Part shown: one piece after another, positions 1 through 8,547 of the stretch
Layout of the letters: each line of letters opens with the position of its first letter
Numbering within the stretch: the first letter of the stretch is position 1
Origin: Pedosphaera sp.
Lineage (GTDB): Bacteria > Verrucomicrobiota > Verrucomicrobiia > Limisphaerales > UBA9464
Reading direction: 5' to 3'
DNA: 37,577 nt
NCBI GenBank assembly: GCA_009695205.1
Contig: SIBK01000046.1
Span: 1 to 37,577 of the forward strand
Program-made: the position numbers and the translations under genes
The notes under the pieces: generated by a model
Database searches by the model: none
Told to the model about the DNA's origin: nothing
The model's input: the letters and a program-made list of their open reading frames with translations, nothing else

Positions 1-210
1 GGACCAAAGTTACGCCCTTGCATTCTGCTCGGCAGAACCATTGGCCGCGGAGCATTTCAGAAATTGAAATCAGAGTCCCGGGAAAAATGAAGAATTCTTC
101 CGTTCAACAATCGCTGACTCGAAAATCACCGTTTCCGTGAGATACACCCTTTCACTTCTCACGCTTCACTTAAGGCGTGCACTGGGATGCCCGACACGAT
201 AGGATATACT

Positions 211-2877
211 ATGATGTTACGCATTCCATGGGACCGTGCGGTCAGCAGTCTCGCCCTTGTCGTCGTTGCCTCGATGTGCAGCAACAAAGTGCGTGGGGCT
301 GAGACGGCGTCACCCCTGGAATCGATCGATCACTCGCTCATTCTTCGCTCGTGGAATGCCGAGGCTTTCGCACGCGGGGAGAAACTCTACAACGGCATCT
401 GCATCACCTGTCATGGCAATCTCACCGAGGCCGGCTCGCTGCCCACGTCGCGTCCGTTTTGGAAGGAGCCGTTCAAGAACGGCAGCGACCCGTTCAGCAT
501 TTACAAAACACTCACCCAGGGTCTCGGTCAGATGCCAGCCTGGACATTTCTCACGCCGGAGCAGCGCTACGATGCCATTCACTATATTCGCGAGACGTTC
601 GTAAAGCCGCATAACCCCGCCGCCTACTTCAACATGACGGCGGAATATCTCGACGCCCTGCCCAAGGGCGCCGGTCGCAGTGTAAAGACCGATGCGATGA
701 TTGAGTTCGAGAAGGGCCCGAAGTATCTCCAAATGGATTTCGGCCCGGCGCTCTTCTGGACGCTGGAGGTCGAATCCAATAACATCGCCTACAAAGGCAT
801 CGCCGTTCGCCTGGACGACGGTCCAGGCGGCGTCTCAAAGGGCCGTGCCTGGATGCTCTATGACCACGATACCCTGCGTGTGGCTGCGGCATGGTCCGGC
901 GGCCAGTTCGTAGATTGGCGCGGTATCGCTTTCGATGGATCGCACGGGACGCACACCCGCATCGCCGGACAGACGGCGTTCGTGAATCCTGTCGGGCCCG
1001 GTTGGGCGCATCCGCAGACAGCGAGCTTTGTCGACTCGCGTTTTCACGGACGGGACGACAAACCCTACGGCCCGCTGCCGCGCGAGTGGGCGCATTTCCA
1101 AGGAACCTATTTTCACAGCAACAAAGTGGTCATCGCTTACACGGTCGGCGATGCGCAGGTGCTCGAACTGCCCGGTTATGAACGCAGCGGTGAGGCCATC
1201 GCGTTCTCGCGCACTCTCAATGTCGGCAAGTCTTCGCGCGACCTGCTGATGCGCGTCGCGTCGGAAGCCACTCCCGCCGCGCTCGTCGGTCAAAGTGCGG
1301 CAAGTCTCATCGGTACCAATGGCTTCCACATGTTGCGTATTCCAGCTTCCGTGACTCCGCTGAAGGTGAAGTTGCTCATTGCCAATCCGGGGCCCGGTGT
1401 GGACGCCGGCACGCTGTTCGCGTTTGCGCTTGTGTCGGCACCCGCGACGGACCTCACAGCCTTCACTCACGGCGGGCCGCCGCGGTGGAACCCGCCGCTG
1501 GCGACGCGCGGAAAGCTGGGTCCCGAACAGGGTCCATTTGCCGTCGATGAACTGGTGCCACCGCCGGATGCGGTGAATCCGTGGCACACCTGGATGCGAT
1601 TCGGCGGATTCGATTTCTATAAGGACGGACAGCGTGCCGCGATTTGCACGTGGAACGGAGACGTCTGGATTGTCAGTGGCGTGGACGGCGACCTGGCCCA
1701 ATTGACATGGAAGCGAATCGCCTCCGGGCTCTTTCAACCCCTCGGAGTGAAGATCGTCGATGAGACCCTTTACGTGACCTGCCGTGACCAGATTGCACGG
1801 TTGCGCGACTTGGACGGTGACGGCGAAATCGACTTCATCGAGAACTTCAACAACGACCATCAGGTCACGGAACATTTTCATGAATTCGCCATGGGCCTGC
1901 AGACAGATCGTGATGGCAATTTCTATTATGCAAAGTCGGCCCGTCATGCCCTGCCCGCGGTGGTGCCGCATCACGGCACACTGCTCAAGGTCAGCAAGGA
2001 TGGCGCGCGAACGGAGATTTTAGCAAACGGTTTCCGCGCCGCCAACGGTGTATGTGTGAACGATGATGGCACCTTCTTTGTCACCGACCAGGAAGGTCAC
2101 TGGACGCCTAAGAACCGCATCAACTGGATTAACCCCGGCGGCTTTTACGGAAACATGTTTGGCTATCACGACCGCACCAGCAACGCCGACCGTGATATGG
2201 AGCAGCCGCTCGTCTGGATTACGAACGACATGGATCGGTCTCCCGGTGAATTACTCTGGGTCACAAGCGATAATTGGGGACCGCTCAAAGGCTCGTTGCT
2301 TAATCTCTCCTACGGCACCGGCCGCATCTTCGTCGTTCCGCACGAAAATATTGGCGGCCAGCTCCAGGGTGGAGTCGTGCAATTGCCGATTCCTGATTTT
2401 CCAACGGGCACAATGCGCGGACGCTTCCATCCTTATAATGGCCACCTCTATACCTGCGGCCTCTATGCGTGGGCTGGAAACCGCCAGGGAGACGGCGGAT
2501 TCTTTCGTGTGCGCGCCACCGGTCAGGCCTCCTATGTGCCCGTCGGTTTGCAGGCTCGCACTCATGGAATGGACGTGCGGTTCAGCGATGCCCTCGACCC
2601 GGTCTCGGCGAATGATCCGAAGAATTATTCCGTCAAAGTGTGGTCACTGAAACGCAGCGCAAACTATGGATCAAAACACATCAACGAACACAGCCTGCCG
2701 GTCCTCAAAGCAACACTCGCCGCAGACAAGAAGTCTGTTTTTCTCAACATACCGGGACTACGGCCGACAGGGTCAATGGAGATAAAATACAACCTCCACG
2801 GAGCAGACGGCGCGCCGGTCAAGCGGGTCGTGCATAATACGATTCACCAGTTGGGTTTGTCGGCGTTCGATCCGTAG
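211..2877 (+). CDS. Secreted cytochrome c / DUF6797 protein with C-terminal propeller-like region
   Basis: Predicted exported single-haem redox protein of the kind encoded in carbohydrate-degradation regions of Verrucomicrobiota and Planctomycetota. From ATG 211 a signal peptide (about residues 1-31) is followed by a class I cytochrome c domain with CITCH (C64, C67, H68) and a likely axial Met in GLGQMPAW (M108). Next comes a beta-rich DUF6797-like stretch (about 150-420), then a long C-terminal part with DGDGEIDF, NGVCVNDDGTFFVTDQEGHW and other NHL/sugar-dehydrogenase-like propeller motifs. I prefer ATG 211 over ATG 187 because AGGA at 201-204 is spaced 6 nt from it and it gives a compact signal peptide. 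Length 888 aa, no disruption. It probably passes electrons from an unknown periplasmic substrate; the substrate cannot be read from sequence. The permease gene follows 46 nt downstream on the same strand. Confidence 0.85.
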   Translation: MMLRIPWDRAVSSLALVVVASMCSNKVRGAETASPLESIDHSLILRSWNAEAFARGEKLYNGICITCHGNLTEAGSLPTSRPFWKEPFKNGSDPFSIYKTLTQGLGQMPAWTFLTPEQRYDAIHYIRETFVKPHNPAAYFNMTAEYLDALPKGAGRSVKTDAMIEFEKGPKYLQMDFGPALFWTLEVESNNIAYKGIAVRLDDGPGGVSKGRAWMLYDHDTLRVAAAWSGGQFVDWRGIAFDGSHGTHTRIAGQTAFVNPVGPGWAHPQTASFVDSRFHGRDDKPYGPLPREWAHFQGTYFHSNKVVIAYTVGDAQVLELPGYERSGEAIAFSRTLNVGKSSRDLLMRVASEATPAALVGQSAASLIGTNGFHMLRIPASVTPLKVKLLIANPGPGVDAGTLFAFALVSAPATDLTAFTHGGPPRWNPPLATRGKLGPEQGPFAVDELVPPPDAVNPWHTWMRFGGFDFYKDGQRAAICTWNGDVWIVSGVDGDLAQLTWKRIASGLFQPLGVKIVDETLYVTCRDQIARLRDLDGDGEIDFIENFNNDHQVTEHFHEFAMGLQTDRDGNFYYAKSARHALPAVVPHHGTLLKVSKDGARTEILANGFRAANGVCVNDDGTFFVTDQEGHWTPKNRINWINPGGFYGNMFGYHDRTSNADRDMEQPLVWITNDMDRSPGELLWVTSDNWGPLKGSLLNLSYGTGRIFVVPHENIGGQLQGGVVQLPIPDFPTGTMRGRFHPYNGHLYTCGLYAWAGNRQGDGGFFRVRATGQASYVPVGLQARTHGMDVRFSDALDPVSANDPKNYSVKVWSLKRSANYGSKHINEHSLPVLKATLAADKKSVFLNIPGLRPTGSMEIKYNLHGADGAPVKRVVHNTIHQLGLSAFDP

Positions 2878-2923
2878 GAGTCGACTTAGGGCTGCAAAGC
2901 GAAACAAGAAAAGATTGAGTGGT

Positions 2924-4483
2924 ATGAAGAGTACGAATCTCGCATCGAACAAACCGGATACCGACGTAGAAACCAGCGCAGTGATTGCGGCTGACGTGAA
3001 GCTACTCGCCCATTTCGGATACAAACAGGAACTTCGGCGGAAGATGAACAGGTTTTCGAATTTCGCCATTTCGTTCTCGATTATTTGCATCCTCGCGGGC
3101 GGAATTACATCACTGCAGCAGGGGACGAGCGGGATTGGCGGGGCTTCGGTGGTGATTGTCTGGATCCTCGGTAGCTTCATATCGCTTTTCGTTGCAATGA
3201 CGATGGCGCAAGTCGCGAGCGCATTTCCCACCGCCGGAGGACTCTACCACTGGTCGTCAATTCTGGGCGGACGCGGCTGGGGGTGGGCGACAGGCTGGTT
3301 CAACCTGATCGGGTTGTACTTTATGACCGCCGCCGTAAACGTTGGCACATACACGCTTTTCATAAACATTGTTTTGCCGCTCATCGGAATCGATCCAACC
3401 AAACTCACGCTCGTTCATCAGGCTATGGGCATGGTAATCATCACCGGCAGCCACGCGCTGTTCAATCACCGCGGCATCCGAGTGACCAAGGTACTGACGG
3501 ATTTCAGCGGCTACCTTATTTTCGTCGTTGCAGTCACGCTGACGTTGGCGATGTACTTCTATGCCCCTTCGCACGATTTCGGGCGGTTCTTCCACATCGA
3601 GAACTTCAGCGGTGCGGCTGGCGGCGACGTCTGGCCCGCCAATGGCAGCATCTTTTGCCTGATTCTGATGGGGCTGCTCTGGCCGATGTACACGATCATC
3701 GGGTTCGACGCCTCCGCCCATACTTCGGAGGAGACTATCGGCGCGGCTCAACACGTGCCCAGGGGAATAATCGACTCCGTCTATTTGTCGGGCATTTTCG
3801 GTTTTGCGATGGTAGCGGCTTTCGTCTTAGCCTTCCCAAGCGTTCAGGATGGCGCCAAACAAGGCGCCAACGTTTTCTTCTGGCTGATGGATAGCGTGAT
3901 ACCCCGCAAGTTGAAAATCGCCTTGGAGATCAGCATCGTGGTTTCGAATTATCTCTGCGGGCTGGCGTGCCTCACTTCGACCTCGCGGATGACTTTCGCA
4001 TTCGCCCGCGATGGCGGTCTGCCGAAGCTACTGAAGCGCGTGTCTCCGAAATTCGGAGTCCCTTCGGCCGCAATCTGGATCGGAGCGGCGATGATTATCG
4101 GTTCTACGATCTATACGCCTGTTTACACCACGCTTACCGCTGCCAGCGTGATTCTGCTCTACATTTCATACGTCATGCCAACAACGGTTGGGATCTTTGT
4201 CTACGGCACCGAGCGATGGAAAGAGATGGGCCCGTTCAATCTCGGCAGAACGATGTACAGGACGCTTGGGGTGTTCGCCATTCTCGGCGTGATTGCGGTG
4301 ACTTATGGCGGAATACAGCCGCCGAATCGGCCCACGCTGCCGGTCTTAATCGGCCTGTCCGCCTTCCTGAGGTTTAGTTGGTACTGCCTCGGCGAGAGAA
4401 AGCGTTTCGCCGGGCCGCCGGTCAATTCCGCTGTTCACCGCCCCTCATACGGTCAAAATACTCATGCGGCATCTCGAGAATAA
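2924..4483 (+). CDS. APC-family amino acid permease
   Basis: Inner-membrane amino acid/amine transporter of the APC superfamily, closest in pattern to the GABA/choline permease-like (ACT) branch. The N-terminal FGYKQELRRKMNRFSNFA and the first helix FSIICILAGGITSLQQG are typical, as are SAFPTAGGLYHW after helix 2 and about twelve hydrophobic segments overall. ATG 2924 is preferred; an in-frame TTG at 2915 is possible, and the purine run AAGAAAAGA (2906-2914) could serve either. Substrate is not assignable, but the GxG-type helix 1 and the branch suggest 4-aminobutyrate or other amino acids (inference). Odd point: the last codons, from 4448, lie inside a 39-bp block that matches the right end of the miniature IS at 20491-20529 in 38 of 39 positions, so the native C-terminus has been replaced or extended by IS sequence. 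The membrane core seems complete, so it is probably functional. Confidence 0.87.
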   Translation: MKSTNLASNKPDTDVETSAVIAADVKLLAHFGYKQELRRKMNRFSNFAISFSIICILAGGITSLQQGTSGIGGASVVIVWILGSFISLFVAMTMAQVASAFPTAGGLYHWSSILGGRGWGWATGWFNLIGLYFMTAAVNVGTYTLFINIVLPLIGIDPTKLTLVHQAMGMVIITGSHALFNHRGIRVTKVLTDFSGYLIFVVAVTLTLAMYFYAPSHDFGRFFHIENFSGAAGGDVWPANGSIFCLILMGLLWPMYTIIGFDASAHTSEETIGAAQHVPRGIIDSVYLSGIFGFAMVAAFVLAFPSVQDGAKQGANVFFWLMDSVIPRKLKIALEISIVVSNYLCGLACLTSTSRMTFAFARDGGLPKLLKRVSPKFGVPSAAIWIGAAMIIGSTIYTPVYTTLTAASVILLYISYVMPTTVGIFVYGTERWKEMGPFNLGRTMYRTLGVFAILGVIAVTYGGIQPPNRPTLPVLIGLSAFLRFSWYCLGERKRFAGPPVNSAVHRPSYGQNTHAASRE

Positions 4484-4486
4484 AAT
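4448..4486 (-). repeat. Solitary insertion-sequence end
   Basis: This 39-bp block is the same, apart from one base (G versus T), as 20491-20529, which is the right end of the miniature IS. Read on the minus strand it encodes the transposase tail FYSRDAA followed by TGA, then the terminal repeat ending TTTTGACCGTA. Nothing else of the element is visible beyond 4486. It is therefore a relic left by deletion of the rest of an IS. Confidence 0.7.
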
Positions 4487-4541
4487 TGTGGCTCTTCTAG
4501 AAGTCGAGTGGGTAGTTATATCGTGTTTTTAAATTGAACAT

Positions 4542-5319
4542 TTGCAACTAGTGGATGACAAACGAGTGATCAATTGGCGTAACCTTTCCTCCTTCCCGTG
4601 CAATGAATGGCCCAACTCTGTACCGATTTACCCCGTGTGGTGGGTTTTTGTCGTCGGAATTGCCGGTCTCCTGGTTGCATGCATTTATGCCCTTCGGCAG
4701 CCGGACATGTTTGAATCGGATTCGGTTTTGATGATTGCTCAAAACATGAAAGGCGCCGCTGGCCAAGATGGCAACTTGACCCAGTTTTCAGACACGCAGA
4801 TTCAGTTGATGCAGAGCATGTTCTTTGCTCGGCAAGGTGATTCCTAAGTTGACGGAGGGCCAGGATTATACCAATCGGGGAGGCCGCCCGAAGCTGGATG
4901 CATTTGTGGGTAAGGGCGGAACGTTCATCATGAAAGTGACGTCGACGAACTTCAACTATTCTCAAAAAGTTGCGACCGCTAGGGCTCAGGAATTTGTGGA
5001 GTTCAAGAAGCAGCAGCGTGCGAGCATCCTCGGATCTTCCGAGGCGTCTACGCAGCGCGATATTCTGACATTTGAACAGAGATTGGAACGGGCTCGCAAT
5101 GCCTTGGAAGATTTCCGCAAGCGTAATAATATCAGCTCCGAAGCCGAAGGGGGAACTCGAACCCAGAAACAACTGGACGTTCTTCGTAAGCAGTTACAGT
5201 CCTTCGCGATGATGGGGGTGAAGAAGAGCAGTTCGCCTTGGTCGAGGTTGGCGGTGGTGTTCCAGTCCCGGTCGGACCGAATCGATTGCTGACGTGCCTG
5301 TTAGGACTGGCGCTCGGTG
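4542..5319 (+). pseudogene. Wzz-like polysaccharide chain-length determinant, frameshifted and truncated
   Basis: Remnant of an inner-membrane chain-length/co-polymerase protein of exopolysaccharide export. The first frame (from TTG 4542) has a TM segment VWWVFVVGIAGLLVACIYAL followed by the usual Pro and FESDSVLMI strand and DTQIQLMQS. A frameshift near 4830-4840 moves the reading to KVIPKLTEG and a coiled-coil (TFEQRLERARNALEDFRK). A second shift near 5215-5225 restores EEQFALVEVGGGVPVPVGP and the start of the second TM segment (PNRLLTCLLGLALG), the conserved Wzz C-terminal signature. Homology stops at about 5318, inside that TM segment, where it abuts the tail of the opposite-strand nitrilase-lyase pseudogene. 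The tyrosine-kinase part found in Wzc-type proteins is absent. Not functional as it stands. Confidence 0.72.
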
Positions 5320-5332
5320 ATGGAGCGGAGTA

Positions 5333-6746
5333 ACCACGAATCAATTGCACACTCCAACGACCGGAATGAGGTATATCTTCGGTCGTTACCATGTGCCCTT
5401 TTTGTTGATCTCACTTTTTCATATCGCCGGATTCAAAGTTGTCCGCGAACAACACAGCCGAGTCCTTCGCGAGGCCAGTGTCGCCGGGATACTCGGCCGC
5501 AAAGCCCGACTCGGACACGGTCTGGCTGGACGTCCCTGGCCGAAGTTTGGCCAGTCGTTCCCGCGAGACGCGGTCGATCCACGTGGCGGGATACTCTTTG
5601 CACAAGTGCTCGAAGGCGGTGATCGCTTCTGTAATGTTTCCGAGCTGCTCGAGCCTATTGGCCCGCTCAAACTCTTCTTCACCAATCGTAAGCGCGCAAG
5701 CCATGATCCGTCCGTATTCTTGCGATGTCAGGGTGATGGGCACCTTTTCAAGCACTGGCGGATTGGTTTCGATTAGGATGCGGAACGCTTCGGGATTGCG
5801 TTCGCGAAAGAGGCGGGCGCGCATGTCGCGCTGCCGGTTCAAGGAGTCGCCGCCCTCCCGTTGACCTCGCGGGTCTATGTCAGCGATGGCCAGTCAGTCC
5901 AAACCTTCCGCTCGGGCGATGATTTTGCCCTGGGGTGAAATGATCATCGCACCGCTGCCGCTTTGGGCAACGACAAGCCAGATGAAGTTCTCCGCGGCAC
6001 GCACCCGCAAGGCCTGCAGGCCAATATCATCGTCGCCGATGGCAGCACGGCCCAAGGTTGGGAAAAAGAGGATATCCGCGCCCTGCAACGCGAGACAATG
6101 CGCTGTCTCTGGCACCACCCGATCGTAGCAGATTAGCAGACCCGCCGTGCCCAGATCCGGCGTTGGAAAAACGGGGAACAAGTTTCCGCGGTGGCGCGCA
6201 CCGGCATCCCCCCAGGTCGGACAAACTTTGTGGTATCGGCCAATCTCCCTGCCGTTGCGACCGAGGAGGAAGGCGGTGTTGTAGATTCCGCCATCGCTTT
6301 CCGTGAGGTCGCTGCAAACGACGAGATACATGGAATGTCGCGCGCCAGCGGCACCCAGCCGTTCGATCATCCGCCGCACGGCCTTCGGCAATACCTCCTT
6401 TCCCAGCATCTCGTTCGCGCCGACCCAGTTGAGCAAGCCCGCCGCATCCTCAGGCAAGACAACCGCGTCGCACTTTGCTGCGCCAGCCCAATCAACGATC
6501 TTTTCGAGTTCGGTGAGATTCTTCTCTACGGCGGCAAGTGCCTCGTCCGGCATGAGGCGGAAGTCGATGACGCGCCGCCTGAGCTGCAGCGACCCGAATT
6601 GTGTTGGTGGGGAGAGCGATTGATTCGGCACCGAATAGACCCGTGGCTTGAACCATCAGTAGCGAGATCATCAGCCAACCAGGCCGTATTCGTGTCTTCA
6701 AAGCGAATTTCAATTGGATCGCACCGTTTCCATTGCCTGCAGTCAT
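5333..6746 (-). pseudogene. Exported carbon-nitrogen hydrolase (nitrilase superfamily) fused to a lyase-like domain, broken
   Basis: Starts with a signal peptide (PGWLMISLLMVQATGLFGAE) and the first nitrilase strand TNTIRVAAAQ; a 1-nt frameshift near 6573 then leads into RRVIDFRLMPDEALAAVEKN. The Glu-Lys-Cys triad is visible as VVLPEDAAG, GRYHKVCPTWGD and LLICYDRVVPE. An in-frame TGA (5896-5894) sits in GLD*LAIADIDPRG, after which the same frame continues through REGGDSLNRQRDMRARLFRE and a helical linker that ends WIDRVSRERLAKLR. Then FADNFESGDMKK opens a concanavalin-like/heparin-lyase-type domain, with a second in-frame TGA (5413-5411) exactly where Trp is expected. The frame runs on to VTTEDIPHSGRWSVQLIRG and homology ends near 5333 at the junction with the Wzz remnant. 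The ancestral protein was probably a secreted amidase/nitrilase plus carbohydrate domain. Substrate unknown. Confidence 0.75.
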
Positions 6747-6867
6747 AAAGATCTGGCCATGAGTCCCAACTTCTCAGGAGCCGTCTGAATGTCAACTGTT
6801 AGAGTGTAACCCTATTGGGACTTGGATTGCATTGAGATACGGCGCGGGCCATCATTTTGATTTGTCG

Positions 6868-6896
6868 TTGTCAATCTGTCGGCATTTCCTTATCGA
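6868..6896 (+). promoter_or_regulatory. Possible sigma70-type promoter for the amidohydrolase gene
   Basis: TTGTCA (6868-6873), a 17-nt spacer and TATCGA (6891-6896) match sigma70 boxes moderately. Transcription would start near 6903, which is the ATG itself, so the mRNA would be leaderless; no Shine-Dalgarno sequence is seen before this ATG. Prediction by eye only. Confidence 0.3.
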
Positions 6897-6902
6897 ATAT
6901 GG

Positions 6903-8387
6903 ATGACCGAAAGTACTGGGGAACACAGGAAGAGGTGTATTCGAGAAAGACGGATATTCTATATCCATTCCCGGTTTGGAGGGTTTAGGGGGCGCTTGCT
7001 CCTAATCCCTCTGTTGTTTGGTGGATTGCTCGTACAGGGGGCGAAACCTTTACCTGCCGACTCGCCAACTTCCAAGTCGAAAGGTCCATTTCCGAATGCA
7101 GTCGTGCTTCAAGGCGGGACGATCTTCGATTCTCGTCGGGGCCTGATGGTATCCGATCAAACCATCCTCTTCCGCGGCGACCGAATCGAGAAGGTTGGCC
7201 CTCGGCAAGGTTTCGGAAAGATTCCACCCGAGGCGCGCGTGTTCGACGTTCGTGGCAAGTTTATCATTCCCGGCCTGATCGACGCCCACGTTCATCTGGT
7301 TCATCAACTGGACGATGCGCACATCACGGGTGATGAAGTGCTGCCGATGTTTCTCGCGGCGGGAGTGACGACGATTCGCGACGTGGGCGACACGGTCGTT
7401 CCGCAGAGATTAATTGCGCGGTACGCAGAAGCGCATTCCGAATCGTGTCCACGGGTGTTCTTATGCAGCCCGTTAATCGACGGTGCCCCGCCGATTCACC
7501 GCGACATTGGCTGGTCATTGACGGATCCGGAGGCGGTGCCGGCGTTCGTCGAAGATATGGTGAAATGGGGTGCGACAACATTAAAAATATACGCGGGAAC
7601 GCAGCGCACGGTTGGCCGGCGAATTATCGAAGAGGGTCACCGGCGGGGATTGATGGTCACCGGTCACTTGGGACGTTACCGCGCCGAAGATGCGGTGGCG
7701 GATGGGATCGATTGTCTCGAACACATTTGGTCGGTATTCAACTACATCATTCCAGAGGAGGTCCTCCGAACTCCCGACCACCGCGCGTCGCTGGATTTTG
7801 CCAATCCGCTGGCTAGAAACCTCATCGCGATTCTGGCCCAGCGACGCGTGATGGTCGATCCCACGCTGGCCGTATTCAGGAACATGATCCTGTTGAACGA
7901 TCTCGAATCCGTAAACCAGCATCCCGACAACGCGCTTGCCCCGGCTCGTCTGCGTCAGCATTGGGAGGAGTACCGGCGGCGCGCCCACTTGGATCCCGCC
8001 ACCCGCGAAGTCCGCCGCCGCGAATTCCTGAAATACCAGGAGCTGACGGCACTGCTCTACCGCGCGGGTGTTCCGATCCTGGCTGGCACGGACACACCCG
8101 AACCGTACGTGCCTCCCGGCTTCTCGTTGTTGCAGGAATTGGAAATGTTTGTTGAGGCGGGTTTGCCACCCAGCGCAGCCTTGCAGGCGGCGACGATCAA
8201 CAACGCTGCCGCGCTCAAACAGGAATCGCAATTGGGATGCATTGAACCGGGAAAACTTGCGGACTTAGTCATCCTGTCCGCCGATCCGACGGTTGACATA
8301 CACAACGTCCGACGCATCGAGAAAGTCTTCCGGGGCGGAAGAATTGGGGAACCCAGGGAGCTCTTGAAGCGAGTGCCGCTCCACTAG
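6903..8387 (+). CDS. Exported metal-dependent amidohydrolase
   Basis: Member of the amidohydrolase superfamily, in the prolidase/imidazolonepropionase-like group of secreted enzymes (494 aa). A charged N-region is followed by LLLIPLLFGGLLVQG (about 33-46), a signal peptide or lipid-free anchor. The fold is complete: N-terminal strand VVLQGGTIFDSRRG, metal-binding HVH (H129, H131) in IIPGLIDAHVHLVHQ, candidate carboxylated Lys in TTLKIYAG (K228), H255 in VTGHLGRY, H274 in CLEHIW, and the catalytic Asp D397 in AGTDTPE. The C-terminus ends with LGCIEPGKLADLVILSADP, the usual closing strand. It likely cleaves an amide, peptide or cyclic amide outside the cytoplasm; substrate not assignable. It is divergent from the broken nitrilase gene, sharing a 156-bp intergenic region. 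Confidence 0.87.
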   Translation: MTESTGEHRKRCIRERRIFYIHSRFGGFRGRLLLIPLLFGGLLVQGAKPLPADSPTSKSKGPFPNAVVLQGGTIFDSRRGLMVSDQTILFRGDRIEKVGPRQGFGKIPPEARVFDVRGKFIIPGLIDAHVHLVHQLDDAHITGDEVLPMFLAAGVTTIRDVGDTVVPQRLIARYAEAHSESCPRVFLCSPLIDGAPPIHRDIGWSLTDPEAVPAFVEDMVKWGATTLKIYAGTQRTVGRRIIEEGHRRGLMVTGHLGRYRAEDAVADGIDCLEHIWSVFNYIIPEEVLRTPDHRASLDFANPLARNLIAILAQRRVMVDPTLAVFRNMILLNDLESVNQHPDNALAPARLRQHWEEYRRRAHLDPATREVRRREFLKYQELTALLYRAGVPILAGTDTPEPYVPPGFSLLQELEMFVEAGLPPSAALQAATINNAAALKQESQLGCIEPGKLADLVILSADPTVDIHNVRRIEKVFRGGRIGEPRELLKRVPLH

Positions 8388-8547
8388 GCGGTCCATGGAT
8401 GCAAGTCCACGTGGCCGTCACCGAACGTGTTACGAGACTCAAGACTCCTGAGACTGCGGGGGCAACTGCCTCAACTGCCCGTCAATCCTGCTCCCGATTT
8501 TCGGTCGTCCACCGAGGATGATACGAAGTGCTGACGCTTCAGAATCG

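Noticed and set aside
835..1974. 379-codon open frame on the minus strand
   Set aside because: Lies wholly opposite the well-supported cytochrome/DUF6797 gene and its translation is Arg/His-rich without motifs, a GC-rich shadow.
5894..5896. Selenocysteine at the TGA in the nitrilase gene
   Set aside because: The position is not the catalytic Cys, no SECIS-like hairpin is evident directly after it, and other disruptions are present in the same gene.
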